64,000 nucleotides of DNA from Mesorhizobium sp. M3A.F.Ca.ET.080.04.2.1 (GCF_003952525.1 NZ_CP034451.1:930001-994000); one strand, 5' to 3'. Shown: positions 18,378 to 27,537, numbered from the stretch's first letter. Notes: generated by a model not told the origin, from the letters alone. Made by a program: numbers and translations.

Positions 18378-18520
18378 CCAAGTGCCTCTGCAATCGGCTT
18401 CGGCCGGTCGGGCCACCGCTTGGCAATCGCTTACGGCAAGGTAGCCCCTCGCCTGCCGCTGCCTATTCCGGTTTCGCGCTACAACCACACCGCCTGATTC
18501 CAGTTGTGCCGCGATGATGG

Positions 18521-19552
18521 TTAACGAGAGGTGTCTTCCTTGCCCTGGACACAGGCCGAATCCGTCTTTGCACAAGGCGGCGGTGGAACGATCGTCGCGG
18601 GGGCACCGTCAGAGGCGGCGGGAACCGGTGGCACGGAGTTCGGCGTTTGCGTCTGGGCCGTCTGTCCTCCCGGCGGCGCCGGCACCGTCGGGCCGACCGG
18701 CGGTGGCTGCTCCGGCGTCGGCGGTGCCTGCTCAGCCGCGATGTGCTGGCGCGCAAGCCGGCGCGCCGGCTGAGCCGGAGCCGGCGGAGTGGTCACAGTG
18801 CCGAACTGAGCGGCGCCGAGCGGATAGATCGGATGACCGGACTTGCCGATCGCCGCGTCCGGACCAGGCGCGCCGCCATAAGGGTTCCAGTTGCGTGTCC
18901 TGAACGCCGAGGAAATCGTATAGCCATACAGGGCTTCCAGCAGCTGCTGCTCGGACGCATCCTGGTCGCAAAGCCGCAGCCGCACCTGGACAGAGCCCTT
19001 GTTGCCGATCAGGGTCTGGGTGGAACCGGTGGAGGTGATGCGCTGCCAGCCATAGAGGCAGGTGTCGCCGGAGGCGCCGCGACCGACGGCATAGCCGAAC
19101 GGGCCATACTTGTTCTGCACGAAGAAAGGCGAGCGCTGCATGCGGATGCCGGGCAGCAATTGCCGCATCTCGGAGCCGATATCGCCGATCGGCAGATAAC
19201 CGTCGCGCAGCCTGCCCTCTCCAGCCATCGAGGCATCGACCGGGCCGAAAATCTGCACCCGAAGCATATTCTGGCCGGGCGTGCGCGCCGAGGTCGCGAG
19301 CAGTATGTCCTGCTCGGTGGCATTGGCGAAGCGCCGCTCGAGCACGGCGGTGACGGCTGGTCCGCCCGGAGACGGATAGGCGAAGGCGGTTTCTGCAGGC
19401 ACCATGAGTGTGCCGGAAGAGTTGGCCAGCGGCGGCGGATTGGCGCAGCTTGCAACGAGACCGGCGGAAATCAGACCTGCAGCCCGCAGAACGGCGCTCG
19501 GCGTTCTACGGGGTCGGGCAGCATAGATTTGGCGGGAACGGGCTAAGTCCAT
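18521..19552 (-). CDS. bcsN: Cellulose biosynthesis lipoprotein BcsN
   Basis: A 343-residue lipoprotein: the N-terminal region ends in the lipobox LVASC with Ala-Asn after the cysteine. The body matches BcsN, a protein known only from the type III cellulose operons of rhizobia and relatives (for example VLERRFANATEQDILLATSA and SSAFRTRNWNPYGGAPGPDA). The last 90 residues are Pro/Ala/Gln-rich and probably disordered, ending with a cysteine pair (PCAKTDSAC). It precedes bcsA and opens the operon; its biochemical role is unknown. The AUG at 19552 lacks a strong ribosome site, but no better start precedes the lipobox. Confidence 0.85.
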   Translation of the reverse strand: MDLARSRQIYAARPRRTPSAVLRAAGLISAGLVASCANPPPLANSSGTLMVPAETAFAYPSPGGPAVTAVLERRFANATEQDILLATSARTPGQNMLRVQIFGPVDASMAGEGRLRDGYLPIGDIGSEMRQLLPGIRMQRSPFFVQNKYGPFGYAVGRGASGDTCLYGWQRITSTGSTQTLIGNKGSVQVRLRLCDQDASEQQLLEALYGYTISSAFRTRNWNPYGGAPGPDAAIGKSGHPIYPLGAAQFGTVTTPPAPAQPARRLARQHIAAEQAPPTPEQPPPVGPTVPAPPGGQTAQTQTPNSVPPVPAASDGAPATIVPPPPCAKTDSACVQGKEDTSR

Positions 19553-19673
19553 CTGCGCGAAGCTAAGAGATTCGCCCGGATTGACGAAGGGTTAATGCAA
19601 CCCCAGGCCGTATCCCGCTCAACAAAAAGCCGGCCGAGTCAGAAGCGCCACACTCGACGGTCGACGACGCCCG

Positions 19674-20339
19674 TCAGGCGGCCGTCTCGACCGGCAGGCC
19701 GGCGGCCTTCCATTCCGGCATGCCCTCTTCCAGCCGCCGCGCCGCAAATCCGAGAGAGCGCAATGTCGATACCGCCTCGAAGGACATGACGCACCATGGA
19801 CCACGGCAGTAGGCGACGATCTCCCGGTCCATCGCGACCCCGGCGGACCAGGCCTTGACCTCCCCGAGCGGGACATTGATCGCGCCGGACACATGGCCAA
19901 GCGCGAACTCGTCCGGCGGGCGGACATCGATCAGCGTCACCAATCCGTCGCGCATGAGCGCCTGTAGTTCGTCCCGGCCTACTGGTCGCATCTCGTCTCG
20001 CGCGTGAAAATAGCCGCGCGCGATGCGGTCGACTTCTGCAAGGTGACGCTCGGCTATCGCGCGGAGCGAGGCGGAAGCCGACAGCACGCTGTCGTCGCTA
20101 AGCGAATAATGCACGAACTTGCCGTCGCGCTCAGCCGTGACGATACCGGCGCGGCGAAGCGCCTGAAGATGCTGGGAGATGTTGGCGATCGGTTGTCCCA
20201 GCTTGGCCGCCAGCGCCTCGACGCTGCGCGCGCCTTGCGCCAGATGCTCGATCATCTCCAGGCGCAGCGGGTGTCCAAGCGCCTTGGCGACTATCGCGAA
20301 CTGCTCGTAGAGCGCCTGCTTCGGATTGCGGATTGACAT
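19674..20339 (-). CDS. ArsR-family repressor fused to a rhodanese domain (BigR/SqrR-like sulfur-stress regulator)
   Basis: A 221-residue fusion. Residues 1-100 form an ArsR winged helix (HPLRLEMIEHLAQGARSVEA and the recognition helix QPIANISQHLQALRRAGIV). Residues 120-215 are a rhodanese domain with the catalytic loop AYCRGPWCVMS. The HTH part has no cysteine, so any persulfide signal would have to come through the rhodanese cysteines, unlike BigR and SqrR, which sense through cysteines in the HTH fold. The gene is divergent from a persulfide-dioxygenase-like enzyme and an MFS permease, with a perfect inverted repeat between them. Repression relieved by sulfane sulfur is the likely mode. Confidence 0.87.
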   Translation of the reverse strand: MSIRNPKQALYEQFAIVAKALGHPLRLEMIEHLAQGARSVEALAAKLGQPIANISQHLQALRRAGIVTAERDGKFVHYSLSDDSVLSASASLRAIAERHLAEVDRIARGYFHARDEMRPVGRDELQALMRDGLVTLIDVRPPDEFALGHVSGAINVPLGEVKAWSAGVAMDREIVAYCRGPWCVMSFEAVSTLRSLGFAARRLEEGMPEWKAAGLPVETAA

Positions 20340-20357
20340 TGGCCTTTCAGCGACGCA

Positions 20358-20387
20358 CCGTCATTCAATAGAGTTGTTGAATGACGG
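20358..20387. promoter_or_regulatory. Perfect 11-bp inverted repeat, candidate ArsR-rhodanese operator
   Basis: CCGTCATTCAA at 20358-20368 and TTGAATGACGG at 20377-20387 are perfect complements around the spacer TAGAGTTG. The element lies 18 bp upstream of the regulator start and about 50 bp upstream of the metallo-hydrolase start, where a dimeric ArsR repressor would block both promoters. Its ATTCAA/TTGAAT core resembles the AT-rich palindromes bound by BigR-like repressors. Confidence 0.75.
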
Positions 20388-20438
20388 TTTCGACCGGCTG
20401 TCAAGACTATGCGGCAGCTCCTTGTGGGAGGAAGATCA

Positions 20439-21170
20439 ATGATCCTCAGGCAGTTCCTGCATCGAGAGCCGGTTGCCGCCTCCTACCTGTTCGGCTGCGG
20501 CGGCAACGCGTCCGCGGCTGTCGTCGATCCGGTCGGCGACATTGCGCCCTATATGGAGGCAGCGCGCGCGACCGGCATGCGCATCCTGTATGTCATCGAC
20601 ACCCATATCCACGCCGACCACATCTCGGCCGGGCGGGCGCTCGCCGAAGCGAGCGGCGCTGACTATGTCCTGTTCGAAGACGCCGAGGCCGACTTCCCGT
20701 TCCGGCGCGTGAAGGACGGCGAGGTGCTGGAGCTCGGCAATGTGACGGCGACCGTGATCCACACGCCCGGCCATACGCCAGAGCATCTCAGCCTGCTCGT
20801 CACCGACCATACCCGTTCGACCGAGCCGTGGTTCGTGCTCACCGGACACACGCTGATGGTCGGCGACCTCGGCCGAACCGAGCTTGCTTCGAGCGCCGAA
20901 GACGGCGCCCGCGCGCTCTTCGCCAGCGCGCAACGCCTGAAGCAATTGCCCGATCACATCGAGGTGCTGCCGGGCGCCTATTCCGGCTCGGTCTGCGGCC
21001 GCTCGCTGAGCGGCAAGCCGACATCGACGATCGGCTTCGAGCGGCGCTTCAACAAGGCCTTTCGCATCGAGGACGAGGAGCAGTTCGTCGCCGCCATGAC
21101 CGCCGACATCCCGCCTCCGCCCCCGGAAGCCGCCCGCAACCGGGCCGCCAACGCCGGAGCGACGTCTTGA
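20439..21170 (+). CDS. ETHE1-like metallo-beta-lactamase-fold hydrolase, probable persulfide dioxygenase
   Basis: A 243-residue cytoplasmic enzyme with the metal motif THIHADH, then HTPGHTPEHLS and VGDLGRTEL. These supply the two His and one Asp that hold iron in ETHE1-type persulfide dioxygenases, which convert glutathione persulfide to sulfite. The distal P-G-H-G element reads LPGAYSGSVCGRS here, without the His, consistent with a mononuclear rather than a dinuclear site. ATG 20439 is preceded by GGGAGGAAG at proper spacing; the frame's earlier ATG at 20409 is not. It is the first gene after the ArsR operator and overlaps the MFS gene. Confidence 0.83.
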   Translation: MILRQFLHREPVAASYLFGCGGNASAAVVDPVGDIAPYMEAARATGMRILYVIDTHIHADHISAGRALAEASGADYVLFEDAEADFPFRRVKDGEVLELGNVTATVIHTPGHTPEHLSLLVTDHTRSTEPWFVLTGHTLMVGDLGRTELASSAEDGARALFASAQRLKQLPDHIEVLPGAYSGSVCGRSLSGKPTSTIGFERRFNKAFRIEDEEQFVAAMTADIPPPPPEAARNRAANAGATS

Positions 21171-22423
21171 GCGCATCCGCGCCGGCCGTCGCGCTCGGCC
21201 TCAAGGCCAACTGGAAACAATTTGCGCTGCTTGTGCTGATCAACGCCTTCGTCGGCGGCATGGTCGGCATCGAGCGGACCGTGGTGCCGCTGATCGGTGC
21301 GGAGGAGTTCGGCGTCGCCTCGACGACGCTCGTCGTCTCCTTCATCGTCAGCTTCGGCGTGGTCAAGGCCTGCGCCAATCTCGTTTCCGGACAGCTTGCG
21401 GACCTATGGGGGCGCAAGCGCGTGCTGATCCTCGGCTGGCTTTTCGGCCTGCCGGTGCCCTTCATCATCATCGCGGCACCGAACTGGGGCTGGATCGTCG
21501 CCGCCAACGCGCTGCTCGGCATCAACCAGGGACTTGCCTGGTCGATGACGGTGATCATGAAGGTCGACCTCGTCGGACCGAAATCGCGCGGCCTTGCCGT
21601 CGGCCTGAACGAGTTCGCCGGTTATCTCGCCGTCGGCATCACCGCCTTCCTGACCGGCTACCTGGCGAGCCGCTACGGGCTGCGTCCGGTGCCGATCTAT
21701 CTCGGCGTCGGCTATGCGATCGTGGGTGCCGCGCTATCGATCCTTTTGGTACGCGACACGCGCGAGCATGTGCGGCTGGAACTGGCCAACCATGCCAAAC
21801 AGGCTTCGCCGCTCGGCTTTCGCGAGATCTTCATGCTGACCTCCTTCGGCGACCGCAATCTTTTCGCCGCCTCGCAGGCGGGCCTCGTCAACAATCTGAA
21901 CGACGGCATGAGCTGGGGCCTCTTTCCGCTCTTCTTCGCCGCCAACGGGCTCGGCGTCGAGCGGATCGGCATCCTGAAGGCCGTCTACCCGGCCGTTTGG
22001 GGCGTGTTCCAGGTCGCGACCGGGCCGCTGAGCGATCGGTGGGGGCGCAAGGGCCTGATCGTCGCCGGCATGTGGGTGCAGGCGGCGGGACTTTTCCTCA
22101 CTGCCGCAACCACTGCCTTCGGCTGGTGGCTGTGGGCCAGCCTGCTGCTCGGCCTCGGCACGGCGATGGTCTATCCGAGCCTGATCGCGGCGGTGTCGGA
22201 CGCTTCGCACCCGTCCTGGCGGGCGCGCTCGCTCAGCGTCTACCGCTTCTGGCGCGACCTCGGCTACGCGGCGGGCGCGCTGTCGGCAGGGCTGATCGCC
22301 GATTTCTTCGGCTTCGTGGCCGCGATCTCAGCGGTCGCGGCGCTGACCTTCCTGTCGGGAGCGATCGTGGCGGTGTTGATGCGGGAGGCAACCGCATCAA
22401 CGCCGGCGCGAAGCGACGGCTAG
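21167..22423 (+). CDS. Major facilitator superfamily permease
   Basis: A 418-residue, 12-helix inner-membrane transporter. The loop ADLWGRKRVLILGWLFGLPV and its repeat in the second half, LSDRWGRKGLIVAGMW, are the MFS A-motifs. The likely start is TTG 21167, which overlaps the stop of the preceding gene as TTGA and has GGAG eight bases upstream; the next ATG (21260) would cut into the first helix. Coupling to the persulfide-dioxygenase-like gene suggests a role in exporting a sulfur compound or its product, which is inference. Substrate unknown. Confidence 0.85.
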   Translation: MSASAPAVALGLKANWKQFALLVLINAFVGGMVGIERTVVPLIGAEEFGVASTTLVVSFIVSFGVVKACANLVSGQLADLWGRKRVLILGWLFGLPVPFIIIAAPNWGWIVAANALLGINQGLAWSMTVIMKVDLVGPKSRGLAVGLNEFAGYLAVGITAFLTGYLASRYGLRPVPIYLGVGYAIVGAALSILLVRDTREHVRLELANHAKQASPLGFREIFMLTSFGDRNLFAASQAGLVNNLNDGMSWGLFPLFFAANGLGVERIGILKAVYPAVWGVFQVATGPLSDRWGRKGLIVAGMWVQAAGLFLTAATTAFGWWLWASLLLGLGTAMVYPSLIAAVSDASHPSWRARSLSVYRFWRDLGYAAGALSAGLIADFFGFVAAISAVAALTFLSGAIVAVLMREATASTPARSDG

Positions 22424-22536
22424 TGGCGAAAGCCTAACGGCCAGCAAGGCCATGGCCAGTCTTGCTTAAAACTCTGGTTCTTGCGGGGCATTTAAGGTAT
22501 CCTTCGCAACCCGGTAAGCCTTGGGGAGGCTGCCAA

Positions 22537-23433
22537 ATGCGCGGGTTCTTGCTTTTCATTCCGCTCCTGCTTGTACATTTCCCGATTGAAGCACGCGCTG
22601 CCGCCATTCACGACGCCGCGAAGAAAGGCGATGTCGCTGCGATCACGGCAGCGCTCGATGCAGGTGCCGGCATAGATGAGAGCGATGGAAACGCGACGGC
22701 GCTCTATTTTGCGGTCCGGACCAGCCATATCGAAGCGGCGAAACTGCTCATTGAACGTGGTGCGGACGTCAACGCCCAGTCGACTTGGGGTCCCGCGCTG
22801 ATGGCAGCCGTGGGAAAGGGCAAGAAGATCGAACTGCTAAAGCTGTTGCTGCAGCGAAAGGCAGATCCAAATATTCCCGGCCGCAGTGGCCAATCCGCCC
22901 TTCATGTCGCCGTCACTATCGATTGTTTCGACTGCGTGAAGGCACTGGTCGAGGCCGGCGCGGACGTGAATGCGAAGACAAACGATGGCAAGACACCGCT
23001 CCATCTGGCAAAAATCAAGGGACACCGTGAAGTGGCCGACTATCTCATGTCGCACGGCGTCGTCTTGTCGACACCGGACCCTATCTCGATGAAGCTGGCT
23101 TCTGCCGATGTCGAGAAAGGCCGAACCTATTTCACCCACGTGTGTAATGGTTGCCACAACGCCGAGCCACAGGGAGGGACCAAAACGGGACCGAATTTGT
23201 GGGACGTCGTCGGCCGCGACAAGGCGTCTGTGGCGAATATGCGTTACTCTGAGGCCTTGCTGAGCTGGGAGGGCGTATGGTCGTATGAGGACCTGAACGG
23301 ATATCTCTTCGCGCCCATGCTCACCAGGCCGGGCGTCTACATGGAGGTTCCCGGTGTCCCGGACGAGGCCGAACGAGTCGACCTGATCGCCTACTTGCGC
23401 ACCCTCAGTGACAAGCCGGTCCCGCTACCCTGA
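22537..23433 (+). CDS. Secreted ankyrin-repeat protein fused to a c-type cytochrome domain
   Basis: A 298-residue protein with a signal peptide (MRGFLLFIPLLLVHFPIEAR), four or five ankyrin repeats over residues 22-178 (for example AAKLLIERGADVNAQ and KTPLHLAKIKGHREVADYL), and a C-terminal monohaem cytochrome c with CNGCH at 203-207. Cytochrome c maturation occurs in the periplasm, so the ankyrin part should also lie there. Ankyrin repeats mediate protein contacts, so a redox partner docked by them is plausible. ATG 22537 has GGGGAGG at 22523-22529; the earlier in-frame ATG at 22462 has none and spoils the signal peptide. It stands alone. Confidence 0.87.
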   Translation: MRGFLLFIPLLLVHFPIEARAAAIHDAAKKGDVAAITAALDAGAGIDESDGNATALYFAVRTSHIEAAKLLIERGADVNAQSTWGPALMAAVGKGKKIELLKLLLQRKADPNIPGRSGQSALHVAVTIDCFDCVKALVEAGADVNAKTNDGKTPLHLAKIKGHREVADYLMSHGVVLSTPDPISMKLASADVEKGRTYFTHVCNGCHNAEPQGGTKTGPNLWDVVGRDKASVANMRYSEALLSWEGVWSYEDLNGYLFAPMLTRPGVYMEVPGVPDEAERVDLIAYLRTLSDKPVPLP

Positions 23434-23634
23434 ACCCGATCGTCTGTTCCGCAACTATTGCGCAGCCTGCGCCGACTGCACGCAACGGCCGTTCCGCACT
23501 TGCCGGAATTCCCCTTCGACAAGCGTCAGATTTCCACCACCAGCAGTGCCATGTTTACGATATCCGAAGCTTCATGCTGCTAGAAATGGGCCTATCCGAT
23601 AGTATGGCGCAGTGTTTCCTTCTCGAGTTCGTTG

Positions 23635-24714
23635 ATGAACAGTCCGATGCGCATGCCGTGGGTGGACACGGCAAAAGGTCTTTCGATCATCCTGGTGGTG
23701 ATGATGTATTCGGCCTACAACACCGGTGAATACACCAATGGTGTGGGCTTCCTGCATTATGTCATCGGCTTTGCGACGCCTTTCCGCATGCCGGAATTCT
23801 TCCTGATTTCGGGACTGTTCCTGTCGCAGGTGATCGACCGGCCGTGGCGGCGCTATGTCGATCGGCGCGTCGTCCATTACCTCTATTTCTATGTGTTGTG
23901 GGCGATCATCTCGATCGGGCTGAAGATCGGCATCTACAGCCGCGATGTCGACGGCATGCTGCACGACCTCGCCATGGCCGTCGTCCAGCCCTATGGCGTG
24001 TTGTGGTTCATCTACATGCTGGCGGTGTTCGGCATCGTCATTCGCGTGCTGCGCGAGCTTCGCGTGCCGCACTGGGCCGTCATCCCGACCGCCGCCGCGC
24101 TGCAGATGTGGGCACCGCACCCGGATAGCTATGCGCTCGAGCAGTTCGCGGCCTATTTCGTCTTCTTCTATCTCGGCTTCGTGATGGCGCCGCTGGTGTT
24201 CCGGCTTGTCGCGCGGACACAGGACCGTCCCGCCCTGACCGTCGCGGGGCTGCTCGCCTGGGCGATCGTCAACGGCCTGCTCGTCTATTCGCCAGGCTAT
24301 GCCGTCGAGCCGGTCGGCATGCAGATGGGCCTTGCGGCCTGGCCGCCGCTGCACCTCGTGCTCGCCGTCACCGGAGCGCTGGCGCTCTGCGTCGCCGGCG
24401 GCTTCCTGTCGAAATTCGCCTCCATGGAATGGCTGCGCTGGCTCGGCGAGCATTCGCTGGTCGTCTATGTCGCCTTCACCATCCCGATGTCGCTGTTCCG
24501 GGGTGCTGCCTTGGCAAGCGGCCTGTTGACCGACACCGGCATGCTCAGCCTGGCGGTGCTGCTGGTCTCGATCAGCCCGGTCGTGCTCTATTTGATCGTC
24601 AAGTGGACGGGCTTCGGCATGTTCCTGTTCGAGCGGCCGGCCTGGGCGCATATCGACAGGACAATGGCTGCCAAGGCTTCCGGCGCCGCGTTGCCGGCCC
24701 GTGAAACGGCCTGA
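23635..24714 (+). CDS. Acyltransferase 3 family membrane protein
   Basis: A 359-residue inner-membrane protein with about ten helices. The first conserved stretch is MPWVDTAKGLSIILVVMMYS, and a motif rich in aromatic residues follows (FRMPEFFLISGLFLSQ). It belongs to the acyltransferase 3 (PF01757) group, which modifies sugars and exported polymers with acetyl, succinyl or similar groups. The usual His of the R-x-H motif is not obvious in the first helix, so activity is not certain. ATG 23635 follows a TTG one codon upstream. It ends 15 bp before the convergent beta-propeller gene and has no operon partner. Confidence 0.8.
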   Translation: MNSPMRMPWVDTAKGLSIILVVMMYSAYNTGEYTNGVGFLHYVIGFATPFRMPEFFLISGLFLSQVIDRPWRRYVDRRVVHYLYFYVLWAIISIGLKIGIYSRDVDGMLHDLAMAVVQPYGVLWFIYMLAVFGIVIRVLRELRVPHWAVIPTAAALQMWAPHPDSYALEQFAAYFVFFYLGFVMAPLVFRLVARTQDRPALTVAGLLAWAIVNGLLVYSPGYAVEPVGMQMGLAAWPPLHLVLAVTGALALCVAGGFLSKFASMEWLRWLGEHSLVVYVAFTIPMSLFRGAALASGLLTDTGMLSLAVLLVSISPVVLYLIVKWTGFGMFLFERPAWAHIDRTMAAKASGAALPARETA

Positions 24715-24729
24715 ACCGCCCGTTGCGCG

Positions 24730-25377
24730 CTACTCGGCAGCTTCGTATCCCGGACGGCGCACGGCCCTGACCTTGCCGCTGTTGCCGCCGCCGCAGAAGA
24801 AGCAGCCGGCGCCGTCGGACTCCAGCCCGGAGACGCCGGTTCCGGCCGGCATCTCCAGCATCTGCAGCACTTCGCCGGTCTGCGGATCGATGCGGCGGAT
24901 ATCGCTCTCATCGCCTTCCCAGGTGCCGTGCCAGAGCTCGCCGTCGACCCAGGTGACGCCGGTGACGACGCGCTTGGATTCGATGGTGCGGATCACCTTG
25001 CCGGTTTCGGGATCGATCTGGTGGATCTTGCGCGCCCGGTACTCGCCGACCCAGAGCGACCCCTCGGCCCAGGTAAGCCCTGAATCGCCGCCATTGCCGG
25101 GAGCCGGAATGGTGGCGACGACCTTTCCGGTCGCCGGTTCGATCTTCTGAATGCGGTCCTCGGCAATCTGGTAGAGATGCTTGCCGTCGAAGGCGGTGCC
25201 GGCATCGGCGGCGACGTCGATCGAGCGTTGCGTCGCGCCCGTTCCGGGATCGAGCGCATTGAGCTTGTCGCCCGAGGCAAACCACACCTTCTCGCCGTCG
25301 AAGGTCACGCCGGCCACCTTGGCAACACCTGGAAAAGGACCGTATTCACGCAGGATCTCGGCAGCCACTCGTTTCAT
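24730..25377 (-). CDS. Beta-propeller protein, glutamine cyclotransferase-like
   Basis: A 215-residue protein made of repeated blades of the form LxxxDPxTGxxxRxI (DPGTGATQRSID, EPATGKVVATIP, DPETGKVIRTIE, DPQTGEVLQMLE). Blade order resembles the Vgb/glutamine cyclotransferase propellers, but no signal peptide is present, so it would be cytoplasmic. A cysteine pair near the C-terminus (GAGCFFCGGGNSG) may bind a metal or form a disulfide. Enzymatic role unknown. It starts at ATG 25377 with the DUF899-linked HTH gene 36 bp upstream on the same strand, so the two may be one transcript. Confidence 0.72.
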   Translation of the reverse strand: MKRVAAEILREYGPFPGVAKVAGVTFDGEKVWFASGDKLNALDPGTGATQRSIDVAADAGTAFDGKHLYQIAEDRIQKIEPATGKVVATIPAPGNGGDSGLTWAEGSLWVGEYRARKIHQIDPETGKVIRTIESKRVVTGVTWVDGELWHGTWEGDESDIRRIDPQTGEVLQMLEMPAGTGVSGLESDGAGCFFCGGGNSGKVRAVRRPGYEAAE

Positions 25378-25413
25378 TGTCTTCCTCTTCGATCTGAACG
25401 ATGTGCCGCTACC

Positions 25414-26634
25414 CTAGTCGCTCGGCAGCGGACCGGGGAGTAACAAGACAGTCGGGAATCCGGTTATGGGCGGCATCATCCAGCGGCGCGCCCGGCCGCG
25501 GCCGACCGCCTGAACCTTGTTGCGCGTCGACAGCTCTTCCAGCGCCCGCTGCACGGTGCGGGCGCTGGCGCCAAGCGCGATCGCCAGCGCCGAACTAGAC
25601 CAGGACTCGCCGTCGGCCAGGAAAGCGAGCACCGCGCCATGCTCTTCCTCGACCGGGGGCGCCAGCACGACGACCTCGCCGGCGTTCAGCGGCGTCAGCG
25701 CAAAGCCGGCAGCAGTCGCGTTGATTTCGGCCAATGCGCCGAGTTCGGCGCGCAGCCGGCCCATCTCGACCCTGAGCCGCGCGCGATGTGATTCATCGGC
25801 ATCCCTTGCCCGGAAAGCACGCCGGAGCAGCGTTTCGCGCGATGCGTCCGCCGGCCATGCTTCGGCAAGCGTGCGCGCCAGGGCAAACAGCACCGGCCGC
25901 GTCGCCAGCGGGACCACCGCGCCGGCCTGCCGCACCACATTGCGGCAGGCATCCACGACCAGCGCGCCCGAGCCCAGCAACGCCTCGACTTCATCGAGCA
26001 GCAGCGACTTCTCCCGACCCTTGGAGATCAGCCGCGCCACGCGCGCATTCAGCACCTGCGAGGCGGCTTGGACCTCGGCCTTCAGCGCCGGGATGTTCGC
26101 CTCATAGGCGGCGAGCGTGGCCCGTCCGAGCGCAGCGCGCGCCGCTTTCGTCCTCAGACGCCGAACCGCGATGCCTGCGGCCGCGAGTTCGTGCGCCACG
26201 CGCGCGACCGGCGGCAGCGGCGCCGGATCGAAGCCGGCCAGCACACGCTCGGCCTCGTCGAGGCGGCCGATCAGGATGAGGCGGCGCGCCTCGAGACTTC
26301 CCGCATAGGCAGCGTTTACCCGGTCGCCGTGTGCGGCAAGCGTCCGGCGTGCGGATCCGAGGGCCTTCTCCGGCCAGCCGAGGTCACGCGAGACCAGAGC
26401 AATCTCGGCCTCGGCGACGACGCAGCGGGCGCGCGCCACCTGCTCCTTCGGACTGAAGGCGCGCGCCGCGTTCTTCAGCAGCGTCTTTGCCTTGCACAAG
26501 TCGCCGAGCTGCGCCATCGCGATACCGCGCAGTGCCAGCGCCGGCGCGTCCTCGCGCAGGGCAACCCGCTTCAAGGCGCCCAGCGGATCGCCCGCGGCAA
26601 GCGCACGGCCGGCGGCATTGATCAGGGAGTCCAT
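25414..26634 (-). CDS. Helix-rich regulator with C-terminal HTH, divergent from DUF899 gene
   Basis: A 406-residue protein, mainly alpha-helical repeats in the first 300 residues, with a C-terminal winged-helix segment (SWSSSALAIALGASARTVQR, then LEELSTRNKVQAVGRGRARR). ATG 26634 (MDSLINAAGRALAAGDPLGA) is chosen because the upstream frame extension has Arg-rich non-family sequence. It is probably cytoplasmic and DNA-binding, facing the DUF899 gene across a 113-bp gap, so it likely controls that gene. The effector is unknown; no sensing domain is recognised. Confidence 0.75.
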   Translation of the reverse strand: MDSLINAAGRALAAGDPLGALKRVALREDAPALALRGIAMAQLGDLCKAKTLLKNAARAFSPKEQVARARCVVAEAEIALVSRDLGWPEKALGSARRTLAAHGDRVNAAYAGSLEARRLILIGRLDEAERVLAGFDPAPLPPVARVAHELAAAGIAVRRLRTKAARAALGRATLAAYEANIPALKAEVQAASQVLNARVARLISKGREKSLLLDEVEALLGSGALVVDACRNVVRQAGAVVPLATRPVLFALARTLAEAWPADASRETLLRRAFRARDADESHRARLRVEMGRLRAELGALAEINATAAGFALTPLNAGEVVVLAPPVEEEHGAVLAFLADGESWSSSALAIALGASARTVQRALEELSTRNKVQAVGRGRARRWMMPPITGFPTVLLLPGPLPSD

Positions 26635-26747
26635 CTCAGGCTCATCGAGAAAAATCCCGCCACACTTGTAACTCTCACCGTGGGCCCGCCGCGCCCTATG
26701 TCTGCCTTCGTCACCTTCAACCAAACCGAAAGAACGGGACAAGAGCA

Positions 26748-27497
26748 ATGACCCAGCAGATGAAGACACCCCCAATCGTTTCGCAGCAAGCCTGGGAAGG
26801 CGCACACGAGGAGATGCTGGTGAAGGAGAAAGCCCTCACCCGCGCCCGCGACGCGCTCGCCGCCGAACGCCGCCGCATGCCGTGGATGGCGGTCGAGAAG
26901 GACTATGTGTTCGAAGGGCCGAACGGCAAGGCGAGCCTGCTCGATTTGTTCGAGGGCCGCCGCCAGCTCGTCGTCTACCGCGCCTTCTTCGAGCCAGGCG
27001 TCTATGGCTGGCCGGAGCATGCCTGCCGCGGCTGCTCGCTCGGCGCCGACATGGTCGGCAACCTTGCCCATCTCAACGCCCGCGACACCACGCTTGCCTA
27101 TGCCTCGCGCGCGCCGCAGGCCGACATCGCCCGGCTGAAGAAGCGGATGGGCTGGGAGATGCCCTGGTACACCATCACCGACAGCTGGGACAAGGATTTC
27201 GGCGTCGACGAGTGGCACGGCCACAACGTCTTCATCCATGACGGCAATCGCATCTTCCGCACCTATTTCGTCAACAATCGCGGCGACGAGGCTTTTGGCA
27301 CGGTGTGGAGCTATCTCGACGTCACCCCGCTCGGCCGCCAGGAGGTGTGGGAGGATTCGCCCGAGGGCTATCCGCAGACACAGACCTACAAGTGGTGGAA
27401 CTGGCACGACAACTACGAGGAAGGTGCGGCGCCCGACCAGAGATGGGTCGAGGTCTCGGATGCCGGCGAAGCGGCGTTCCGCAACAAGAGCGCCTGA
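26748..27497 (+). CDS. DUF899 thioredoxin-like protein
   Basis: A 249-residue protein of the DUF899 family (thioredoxin fold). The characteristic stretch is VVYRAFFEPGVYGWPEHACR, followed by GCSLGADMVGNLAHL; the cysteines C-R-G-C sit where the redox motif would be. DNA upstream has no signal peptide, so it acts in the cytoplasm. Function is not established. It faces the HTH regulator, and it is followed by a strong hairpin terminator. The start ATG 26748 sits behind AACGGGACAAGAGCA. Confidence 0.85.
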   Translation: MTQQMKTPPIVSQQAWEGAHEEMLVKEKALTRARDALAAERRRMPWMAVEKDYVFEGPNGKASLLDLFEGRRQLVVYRAFFEPGVYGWPEHACRGCSLGADMVGNLAHLNARDTTLAYASRAPQADIARLKKRMGWEMPWYTITDSWDKDFGVDEWHGHNVFIHDGNRIFRTYFVNNRGDEAFGTVWSYLDVTPLGRQEVWEDSPEGYPQTQTYKWWNWHDNYEEGAAPDQRWVEVSDAGEAAFRNKSA

Positions 27498-27508
27498 ACG
27501 TGAAGCGA

Positions 27509-27537
27509 CACTGGCGGTGCGAGCTGCGCCGCCAGTG
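27509..27537 (+). terminator. Hairpin terminator after DUF899 gene
   Basis: CACTGGCGG (27509-27517) pairs with CCGCCAGTG (27529-27537); adding a G-U and two G-C pairs extends the stem to 12 bp around the loop GAGCT. A short T-rich stretch (ATTTCTT) follows. The 12-bp stem lies 11 bp after the DUF899 stop, so it should end that transcript. Confidence 0.7.
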
